This document shows positions 49,501 through 61,500 of a stretch of DNA of 64,000 nt, piece by piece. Below the pieces are notes generated by a model that was given only the letters and a program-made list of their open reading frames with translations, had not been told where the DNA came from and ran no database searches. A program made the position numbers and the translations under genes. Within the stretch, counting starts at the first letter, position 1; each line of letters starts with the position of its first letter. Origin of the DNA: Cydia pomonella (Eukaryota; Arthropoda; Insecta; Lepidoptera; Tortricidae); assembly GCF_033807575.1 (NCBI RefSeq), contig NC_084726.1, positions 1,736,001 to 1,800,000 of the forward strand, in the 5' to 3' direction.

Positions 49501-52500
49501 GGAAATGAGAGCGTTGAGAAGTGTGTGTGGTGTAAAATTACAAGATAGAATTAGGAACAGTGTGATAAGGGAAAAGTGTGGACTGAACGAAGATGTAGTG
49601 ACAAAAATTGAGAAAGGTATGTTGAGATGGTTTGGACACGTGGAAAGAATGAGTGAAAGAAGGTTAACAAAGAGAGTGTATAAGGGAGAAGTAGCGGACT
49701 TTCTCTGATCAAATCGGGGAAATCCTGAAGAAAGGCCAGGTTAAGAGCACCCTAAACCGACGAGCGTGTATGAGGAATGTCATGAAAATGAAGGAAGCGA
49801 AAGAGGTATGTCAGGATCGTAGCAAGTGGAAATCCGTGGTCTCTGCCTACCCCTCCGGGAAATAGGCGTGATTTTATGTATGTATGTATGTATGTAATAT
49901 CCAGAGAGGAAAATGAGGACTACATTTGAATGGAGATGCGGCCGTCCTCTTTCCTCTTAACAAAAAATATTTGTCACCACATGTCCGTTTCAGGTGACGT
50001 AATCGGCTGCGCGCTGGATCTGACCGTACCGATTATCAACTTTATGTTCAACGGCGTAAGGGTCACCGGGTCCTTCACGAACTTCAACCTGGAGGGCATG
50101 TTCTTCCCAGTTATCAGTTGCTCTAGTAAGCTGAGGTGAGTAAACCGTTTCTTTTATGTTATCTTATCTTTTTGGAGAATCACAGATAATAAAATACTCA
50201 TATTAACTTATGAAAACGGGACTTGAGGTTTTCTAGGCGATTAAGATTTAAATTTACCTCCGACGTTTCGACGTTTTTATAAGTTAATATGTGTAAAAAT
50301 CGTGAAAGTTTAAACTGTCCAAAAAAAATACTAAGCTATTCAATTCGTACACAATATGAAATTGTTATTGTGTGTCTTTACTGCACTGTGATCTATGATT
50401 ATCTATTTTGCTATTTGTAAACATAATCTATCTTATTTTTTGTGTTACCATATTGTACTTCCAAAGATATTTTTTTTCAGTGGAAAATTTGCCGAACTTT
50501 CATTTTAGCAATTCCTAGCTAAGCAATTTTTCATATCTCGAAATTTTGAAGCTATGTGTTTGTCGCGCTGCGATAGGCGGGAGTGCGTGCGTGCGATAAA
50601 GACAACTGCAGCTCGGACTAAAGTTCCCACGCAAAAAACTCAAAAATCGAGGGTTCGCTATCGACTGTTTGCTCCTCCAAAACGCAACCAATCCGTATGA
50701 AATTTTTGCAACTGCAAGAGGAAGAAATAATCTATGCCGCTATATTTTGAGTTTTTGGATATTTGTTGTCATATTTGTATACTGCGCCTTTTTTGGCAGC
50801 AATTTTCGCGGCGATCCAAAAAAGCAAAACATAGCGGCACAAATATTGATGATATTGTTCTTATTTGAAAAAATCATTGCTCTAGGTTAAAATCCAGGGA
50901 GGAAACAGTCTAGAGCGTTTGTATGGAATAATTGCAACTAGGAATTCCTCGAGGAAATTATTGAAATTTCAGTAGCTTCACAAATATAACCCAACCTACT
51001 AAAAATAGTAAAATCATTGATGTACGTTACATCAATGAGTAAAATGGCGTGTATCTTTCCAGTTGCCGCTTCCTCCTAGGAGGCGAACACGGCCGTCTCC
51101 GCTACGCCGCCCCCGAGGGCTACTCACCTCTAGTAGAATCCCTCAACCCTCAACAAGTGCTGAGCTTGGAGCCTTGCTTCTACTTCGGGAATCTGAGTAA
51201 ACGAGCTTTGGCAGGACCACCCTTGTTGCAAGATGATACGGCTTTCGTGCCTACGCCCGTAGATACGACATTAGTAAGTAAATTATTGTATCATATACCT
51301 GTACAGCCCCTCTTATTTGTCGCTCGAGGAAAGCTTGGCAAAGAGTTCATATAACAGATGAATTCGCGGAAGGAAAGCAACAATCTAGGTCCACAGGTTG
51401 TTTACTCTACGGGACACCACAAGGCTATTATTCTCCTCTAGTAGAATCACATATCCTCAACAAGTGTTGAGCTTGGAGCCTTGGTAAGTAAATTATTGTA
51501 TCAAATACCTGTACAGCCTGTCTTATCAGTCTCTTGAGGAAACCTTGGCAAAGAGTTCATATAACAGCTGATGAATTCGCGGAAAGAAAGCAACAATTTA
51601 AGTTCACATTTACAAGAGTATTTTAATATTCATTCTTCATCAGAAGAGCTTAATTGGGAGTACATCGTACACCATTTATGTTTAAAGAGTTCTCAAAAAA
51701 TTCACGGTCATTGGTGTACTTAGTTTAAGATGTTTTTCGAAATTCTCTTATTTGTTTTCCAGATCACATTGCCATCGTACGTGGAGCAAATCAGGGATAA
51801 ATTAGCTGAAAATATCCACGAGATGTGGGCCATGAACAAGGTGAGATTCTTATACACAACTAGAATATTGTGTTTTGCTTTATTCTGTCTTTAGAAATAT
51901 ATAGTGACCTTGTCTAAGCCGATGGACCTGGGTTCGTATCCCGGTAAGGGCATTTATCTGTGTGATGAGTACGGATACGTGTTTCTGAGTCATGGATGTT
52001 TTCTATGTATTTAAATATTTGTATATTATATATATCGTTGTCTGCAGAGTACCCACAACACAAGCCTTTTTGGCTTACCGTGGGACTTAGTCAATTTGTG
52101 TAAGAATGTCCTTATAATATTTATTTTTATTTAGTTATATATTCATATTCATTTTATTAGTATTCAATTACATGTCAATATTACAATAATGTTATTAAAT
52201 ATTCGAGCACCTTACAACTATATACTACGTATTCTTGAAAGCGACACTCTTGAATAGTTAAGCATATATTAAATATTTTAGTATTAAAAAGGCTACTGCA
52301 AAAAAACTTCAATTTGTGTTATTATTCTTTTTTTTATATACTACGTCGGTGGCAAACAAGCATACGGCCCGCCTGATGGTAAGCAGTCTCCGCAGCCTAT
52401 GTACGCCTGCAACTCCAGAGGAGCCACATGCGCGTTGCCGACCCTAAACCCGCCCCCCCCCCCCCCTCGTTGAGCTCTGGCAACCTTACTTACCGGCAGG

Positions 52501-55500
52501 AACACAACACTATGAGAACAACACACACAATAACACACACACACACACACACACATTAAGTCTGAAAAAAATCTCATTTCAGATCGAAGCCGGCTGGATG
52601 TACGGCGACCAACGCGAAGACCTTCACAAGATCCATCCCTGCCTGGTTCCCTTCGAAAGGCTACCGGCCGCGGAGAAGCGATACGACATACAGCTCGCTG
52701 TGCAGACGCTCAAGTAAATTTCAATCTTATTTCAATGTAACAGGGTCTAATATTGGGACACTTCAATCTTGGCTCCGTTAGCTTGCATTGCAGTCACTCA
52801 AGCTACTTTTTACCGTAATTATACTGGCATAGAGTTTAAATGAAGAAACCGAATTATGGGGTAATGCAGCAGCGTCCAACATAAAAGATCTTCAAATTGC
52901 ACAGAACAAAATTATTAAGGTCCTTTTTCATTATGACTATCGAACGCCAACTAAAACATTATACGAAAAAACAAAAATAATGAACCTCAAACAAATATAC
53001 TCGTATAAAACCTGTATCCTAATACGTAAAATATTAAACAACGAAATACAATCAGAAATTAAATTTAGCAAAAAGAGTAAATTCCAAAGGATGAAACTCA
53101 GAAATGCTGAAAGCCTAGCCTTACGTTTTCCCAGAACCCGATATGGGACTTGTAACTTAATGTACGATGGTGCCAAATTGTATAATAGTCTACCGACAAC
53201 CATAACAGATATAAAAAGTTTCAACAAATTCAAATCGAAATTAAAAACATACATAAAAGACAATATTCAATAATAACACTTTAGTTATCTGTACCTTATT
53301 TAAAATCACGTCGCATACTCTATAGTACTTCCTTTAACCTAATTATTCATGTGCAAACTAAATAGGTATGTAAACAACTAACTTCTAAATTGATACAGAA
53401 TACCTTTCATATGTACTTACTAATTATTAAAGATTTAACTAATGTATCAAATAAGTCTGCATGCTTGCTTACTGCTAATATATTATATGTATAGTTAATT
53501 GTTGTCTTATAAGTGAAATTTTGTAATTTCTTCAGACAATTAATACTCTTTAAACCGAAACCAAGATAGGTAAATGTGAGCGGTCAACCTGTACACTAGG
53601 GTGGGTCTTTTTTTTTTTTTTCATTAGGCACTGTTAAAAAAAAGGTGGCATATGGTGATTAATTATTGCCTATATTTCTACTTTCTTTAGCTTTAATTAT
53701 ACTGCCTCTGGATTTTAGTTGCAGTTTTCGTAAAATGTATGGACATTGTAAAAGTGTTTTTTTTTTTCAATTTATTTGCTCTAAACCTTTGCCATGCTAT
53801 TTCGAGGCAGTATTATTGGCGTATATTTTTAAATAGGTTTGAATAATGAGGCAATACATAGATATACTCCATATACTCCACAGAGCATACAAATGTAACA
53901 ATATTTATATGAAAACTTTGAAATGGTAGGAAAGAGTAGGTAGAAAATGAATTCCGATTGCAAAATAATTTGAAATACTGTTTATTGGCACTACGTAACT
54001 CATTAAACTATGCCCGAAGGAGTACTAATACTTTTTTGCAATTGCCACTTATCTGGTAAAATCATTGTTGGCCTTTCACAATCTTCAAATAAGCTTAACT
54101 GGTAGATAAAGTGCTAAGTTTTGCAGGAAGTTTTATCTGGCAGTTAATTTATTTGGTAATCAGCTCTCCAATACTTGGACATTGGGAAACAGGTCCTACG
54201 TCTTAGGGCATTTTTTCCTTCCTCCTTTCCTTAATCCTTCAAGATTTAAAAAGTAAAAAGGACATTGGGAATTAGGAGAGTATAAAAACGTGACCCAATA
54301 CAAATTGACCTCATAAGGGTACTGTAAGATGTTTTACAGTACATATGGTGCTACTTTACCGCACTAGTGCGAAAATTAGCATATTACGTTACTATGTCGA
54401 ACATTTAAAGGGCCATATGTACTGTAAAACGTTGTACGATTTATGTGAAAACTTTGAAATGGTAGGAAAGAGTAGGTAGAAAATGAATTCCGATTGCAAA
54501 ATAATTTGAAATACTGTTTATTGGCACTACGTAACTCATTAAACTATGCCCGAAGGAGTACTAATACTTTTTTTCTCCATACATGAGTGACCCACCCTAC
54601 TGTACACCTCTAAGTTAGGTTAGGGTCGCCATGTATTGTGGGATGGTGTAATGCAACATCACTTCAAGTTAAAATACAAAGCGGCCAAGTGCGAGTCGGA
54701 CTCGCCCATGAAGGGTTCCGTACCATTTATGACGTATTAAAAAAAAACTACTTACTAGATCTCGTTCAAACCAATTTTCGGTGGAAGTTTACATGGTAAT
54801 GTATGTACATCATGTATTTTTTTTAGGTTTATCATTCTGTTATTTTAGAAGTTACAGGGGGTAGGGGGGGGCACATTTTACCACTTTGGAAGTGTCTCTC
54901 GCGCAAACTATTCAGTTTAGAAAAAAATGATATTAGAAACCTCAATAACATTTTTGAAGACCTATCCATAAATACCCCACACGTATGAGTTTGATGAAAA
55001 AAAATGTTTTTGTCAAGTTTGAACAGCTATACGCTCTTATAGTTTCGGAAAAAAGTCACTATGACATAAACGGACAGACAGACGGACATGACGAATCTAT
55101 AAGGGTTCCGTTTTTTGCCACTTGGGTACGGAACCCTAAAATTTGTGTAATAAGATTAATGTGAAGAAAACGGGCATTTTTTTGAGTAGGTAGATCGTCA
55201 TAGGGCAATAACTGTCGTATTTAACTACGTATGTAACTCAGATACAGTCAGAAAGAAAGATTTTCGCTCCTGCTGCACTACCGACCATCTGACCTGACAC
55301 TTAGAAACATTTAAATATAATTAAATATAATAAAAAAAAAAAAAAAATTACATCTCTTTTTTTATCTGTTTGTGTTTTTTTAAATATTATTATTCACGTT
55401 TTTTTTTGTAATTCGACATTAAAAGATTTTATACATCTCTAAGTAATAATAATACTTTAGTTTGCATTGATATTTTCAGTTAATTGTATTTTATAATTTT

Positions 55501-58500
55501 TGATGTGTTTTTTTTATGCTTGTAAATTCCATGTTGACGTGTAATAAGTGCCCTTGTGGCCGATTTGTTGAATAAATATTGAAGTTGAAGTTGTTATTGA
55601 AATATATGTAAAAACGTTTTTCCCCACATTGCCCTTAGGTAGATGTGTCAGACACGTTAAAAAAATTAAATGTTTATTGTTATAGAAACATAATTACATT
55701 TCCATTTACTAGAAGTAATATAAAATGTGGCCAAAAAGATTGTCAACATTATAATTTATTGATGTATGATTGTAAGATAGGTGTAGATTAATTTTAGGTA
55801 ATTATTTCGGATACAGCTCCTTTTTCGTTTTACTGACCTGATGTCATTTATAAAGGACAATTTTGGCGCTGGGCTACTACATCAGCTTGGACAAGCCGCC
55901 GGCGCGCATCCGTAACGTCAGGCTGCCCAATGAGCCCTTCATGCAGGTAATAAACATTTTTGATTTAGGGCCTGTTTAACATTGTCCAAGTCAAGTCCTG
56001 AATAAACTAATTGATTTATTTATTTATTGGCAAAATCGTTGTTTACAATTGCCACTTATCTGGTAAAGTCATTGTTGGCGTCTCACAATCTTCAAATAAG
56101 CTTAACTGGTAGATAAAGTGCTAAGTTTTGCAGGAAAATTTATCTGGCAGTTAATTTATTTGGTAATCAGCTATCCAATACTTGGACATTGTGAAACAGG
56201 TCCGTCTTAGGGCATTTTTTCCTTCCTCCTTTCCTTAATCCTTCAAGAGTTAAAAAGTAAAAAGGACATTGGGAATTAGGAGAGTATAAAAACGAGACCT
56301 AATACAAATTGACCTCATAAGGCTACTGTAAGATGTGCTTAAGGGGCTGTCAACACTCAATGTCCTTGAAATTGATGGTACTTAAACAGTTTTTTAAGAA
56401 AGACTATTTGTTTTAGTCAAGTAAGAAAAATATATGTTCATATTAATTATATTTTAAAGACCGTGGTTGTACTCGATACATGATTGAACGAAATCGGCTC
56501 TATAGAAAATAATTGCAAAGATCTTAAAATCACAATTAAACGGTTATATGTCTTTATTGTTTTGACTTATGGGTCTGCAATTAAAATCACAATTTCAATA
56601 TATTTATATCTAAACCGCTGTTGAGTAAATTATTACACTAATAATCCACTTTTTTTTATTTAAATAATTTTCTTATTATTCCCTTGCCCAGGCCCAGTAA
56701 CATGCGACAGTCCTATCTCATTTACTCCGATACAAATAGACAGTGTGCGCGCTTTAGGTATTGACAGCCTCTTAAGTACCTACGTCAATATTATCGGGCT
56801 TAACCATTTTTCATCAAGTTTTACTTAACTTACTCCTTACTTTGAGACACATGCTTAATGTGAATTTGCTATAAAAAGTTATGATTTTAGTATAATGTGA
56901 CATTAAAAAAAGTACAAATTATATCATAAAATGTGTTGACTTTTTCAAAAAAATCTGTGGATCTTACTCTAATTTTTTTTGTAAACATTGAAAAAGTAGT
57001 TTCATTGTAATGCATTGGGTATTAAATATATTTTATTTCCAAAGTCAAACGGCTACAAACCAGCACCTCTAGACCTGAGCGCTGTCACCCTGACACCGAA
57101 GATGGACGAACTGGTCGACCAGTTGGCCGAAAACACCCACAATCTTTGGGCCAGGGAGCGCATTCAGCAGGGGTGGACTTATGGTCTTAATGAGGTTAGT
57201 ATCAGTCACCTTATGAAGGTGGAGGAACTGGCCGAAAACACCCACAATCTTTGGGCCAGGGAGCGCATTCAGCAGGGGTGGACTTATGGTCTTAATGAGG
57301 TTAGTATCAGTCACCTTATGAAGGTGGAGGAACTGGCCGAAAACACCCACAATCTTTGGGCCAGGGAGCGCATTCAGCAGGGGTGGACTTATGGTCTCAA
57401 TGAGGTTACTATCAGTCACCTTATGAAGATGGACGAACTGGTAGTAAGTTTAAAAAAGTTTAGTAAGTTTTTTTCGAGTATATAAATGTCTAAGACCTAA
57501 CTCACATCACTTATTTAGTCATACGTTTAGTTATCATTTTACCCCTGCAAGAAGACAGAAGATGCCAAAATGATCTTAAATTCGGTGGCTGGGACAGTCA
57601 CACTTAGTATCGATTGAGTACTACTAGGTGTGAGGGTCACAGCACATTGGGTTTGTGGATATCAACTATAGAAGAAAGAAGATTTGTCGGAGATTCATTT
57701 TTTTATGTTTGTTTATTTACATTTTTCTAGGTTAACGTGGGCGCTATCATAATTTTATACATTTTTGGGCTGATTGTGTTCTAACTCGAACCCATATTTA
57801 TTTTAAGAAGAGTCTGGAAATTCTCTTAATAGTTATGTAGGTACTTCATGCCATTTTGTTTTGAAAGTGGCAACTTGAAAATGTTATTGCCATTATAAAC
57901 TACCACCTTGTTAGTAAATAATATAATGACTACGCCGATGTGTTAGAAATAACATTTTGTTTCATTTTTTACCGAGCAACAACAAATCTGAAATGAAGAT
58001 ATCATATACCTACTAAAATTTGTTTTCTTTGTTGTGCAATCAAGAATATTTTCTTACTTAAGCCCTCCAGTGACGGATGGTCAAAGCTGTAAACTATGTA
58101 TATGTATATGTGTAAGTGTTAAAGCACATCATTTTTTATTTAAAATTTATTATGAAACAAACAGTCACGCAAATAATATTGTTTTATTATTTTTTCGTAA
58201 TTCTACACCAGAGTTTCCAAACGAGAAAAACAGGTGTATCTTAAATCTTAATTGAATTAATACATCATAATTTCATGCCACGCAGGATCCCGACATGCAC
58301 CGATCTCCGCACTTGGTGCCGTACCCCAAAGTCGACGACGCCATCAAGAAAGCCAACCGTGACACCGCGTCGGAGACCGTCCGTACGCTGCTCGTGTATG
58401 GATATATGCTGGACCCGCCTACTGGTGAACAGCATGAAGGTACGACGTCAAAGTAATAGTTTATATTAATCTGCTATTAATAGAAAGACAGTCATGGCAA

Positions 58501-61500
58501 TAGGTTAGGTTAGGTTTGTTTTATGGCAATCCTGAAAAGTTACGCGTTTCTGAGAAAAACCAAATTATGACTAACGAAACTGCGGACAAACAAAACATTA
58601 TGACTTAAAACTTTATGGGAAACAATAGAGACCCATTGAAAATACATCAATGTATTTGGTACCTACTTCCTTCACTTATTGATAGAAGATTGACATAAAT
58701 TTATAAAAACGTCAACTTTAATATTTTAAACAGAACTAATACTATATATAAATATATTTATTACTTATACCACAATACTGTTAAACAGCTACTGTCACTT
58801 TCAAGCGATTTCTCATACAAAAAACAAACAGTACAAATATTTTTACAGTACATATGATGCTACTTTACCGCACTAGTGCGCAAATTAGCATATTACGTTA
58901 CTGTGTCAAACATTTAAAGGGCCATATGTACTGTAAAACGTTGTACGATACATGCGCGAATAGATAATTCGCAACTCGTGTCGATTTAAAACACTCCCTC
59001 GGTCGTGTTTTAATTTATCGCCACTCGTTTCTAATTTCGTATTTTTCGCACTTGTATCGTAATGTACTATTAGATCTACTCGTCGACTGTAATGGTTGAA
59101 TTAAGATTTCGTATACTAAACTATAATTGCGTTCGTTTCATGAAACTATAAAATTTCTTTCGATACGCTGTAGTCAACTATAAAAAAAACACGTGCCGCC
59201 GCATTCATCAATCAAGCATTTCAATATCGTACCTCACTTAGGCAACTCAGCAAGCTCCGTTGCCTAAACGCGGTACTCGACTGAAAAGCTCTCTATTATG
59301 CCACGATTGTATAAAATACTATTATTTAACAGCTCTACTGCTGGAGGCTTCGAAACAAAAGCAAGCTGACTTCCGTACATACAGAGCCGAGAAGAACTAC
59401 GCAGTCGGATCCGGGAAGTGGTATTTCGAGTTCGAGATACTTACTGCTGGACCCATGAGGGTATGTCCTTCTAATCAGGCTTAATATGTTTTTTTTTTTT
59501 ATACCAAGTTAGTGGCAAAAAAAATGTTTACCTGCCTGATGGAATTGCCAATTTCAGACGTGTTTTTCTGTACTATAATTCGTAATTCATTCATAGTGGA
59601 AAATATGGCGGGTTGTTCCTACCAACTGATTCGTACTAGACGGTGTGCATCCAGCTTTGTTATGCGAACGACTAAGGAGTGGAATTCACTTCCTGCAAAT
59701 CTATTCCCAGTCCACTATAACTTGGATGTTTTTTTTTTAAATCCAGAGTTAATAGACATCATTTGTATAAGCATGTTTCATTCTAGACTTAGACTATACT
59801 AGAGATTGTGGTCAAATGCTTACCTTTTTAACACGCTTTTTACAAGCCTTTATTTACTTTCACCTGACCGTTGTCTGTTTGTAATCAAATGTTGCAAGTT
59901 AAATTTGACCCACTTCCCGGTTTCTGATGAAGCTGAAAATTTGCATACATATGTAAGTCGGGTGACAATGCAATATTATGGTACCATCGAGATGATCTGA
60001 TGATGGAGACAGGAGGTGGCCATAGGAACTCTGTGATAAAACAACGTAACCTAATTGTGTTTAGGGTTTTTAGAATAGGGTTGTTTCCATCTACAAATCT
60101 TAGGGCAGAATTGTATCCCAATAAATTCTTTTGGATTATAAGAACATGTTAAACTACTTTGAGGGGCCCTGTAATGACCATATTTTGTGTAAATATTGAA
60201 TTTAAAATATCTTTTGGCACACGTCACGTGACCAAACTCGAAACGTCTTTGAAGATTCTGATAACGTCACAACTCTCGGATTGACACTGTTGACAGTTAG
60301 GCGATAAACAACAAATGATAAATGTCAGTTGACAGTTCGTATCTTCTACGTGCGTATGGACTTATGTGTCAAACCGTAAACTGTGACGTCACTCAATCTT
60401 CAAAGAGCGTTTTGGGCGCGAAAGCATCTGTCAAAATATATTTTGTCAATTTAACATATTCAAAACCGTTTTTAGTATAAAAGTTGAATTTTAGGGCAAC
60501 TTTTAGCTAATATAGAACGTAATACAAGCGTTTATAAGCGATACAATTCTGCCCTAAGATTTGTAGATGAAAACAACCCTATTCTCTTACACATAACTAT
60601 TTTCAAACAGGTTGGTTGGGCACACGCCGACATGGCGCCCGGAATGATGTTGGGTCAAGATGAGAACTCCTGGGCCTTCGACGGTTACAATGTAAGTTTC
60701 CGATGTCCTTCATATGGTACATATTGATAAATTTACAACATCGTGTATTCCAAATGTTATAGTTCGTGTCATCCACGATGGCGCGCAGATTTATCAAATC
60801 TAACCTTTAATGACATGACGATACGAGTGAAGTCACGCGTCTTCGTGAATGACACGATCTTTAATTTGGTAAAAGTTATTTGAAATATGCAAATTATTAT
60901 TAATATTCAGAGTATTTCGACAAGTACAATGTACTTTACATATCCTTTATTTCCATTATGGTTTTAATTTGTTACACTTTGGTTTCAGAAATTTCCTTAA
61001 TAAAAGTAAATTTTATTCCGTTATTTTTCTCGAGAAATAAATAAATAAACAAAAATTAGAATTAGGGATAGGTATTGTCAGTTAAAAACGCAGTTTAAAA
61101 AAAATATGTCACACCTGATGTTGAAATTCCCGGTATACATAGAATGTCATCAACACTATTTTACTTTAAAATCGGTAGTCCTAGAAAATGTTATTAATTT
61201 GTGATGGTCAAAATGATAAATGATGTTGGTTGGTTGACTGGTAGAGAATGCCTTAAGGCATTAAGTCCGCCATTTGTACCTTCATGTATTGTACAATAAA
61301 GATTAAATAAATAAATAATAAAATGAGGGAAACATATCACATATACTTGTCAAATTTAACAATATTGATTGTCTAACGCAGTGCGTTAAAGTGCACGGTG
61401 GATCCAACGACAGTTTTGGACAACAGTTCAAAGTTGGCGACATCGTTGGCTGCTTCCTCGATGTTCTCGACCAAACCATTAGTGAGTGGCTTATGGACGC

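Noticed and set aside
57069..57419. Long minus-strand open frame (116 codons)
   Set aside because: It is the reverse of the exon 22 tandem array; the repeat period of 105 bp keeps all frames open together.
57045..57443. CRISPR-like array
   Set aside because: The repeats are direct copies of exon sequence without unique spacers, in a eukaryotic gene.
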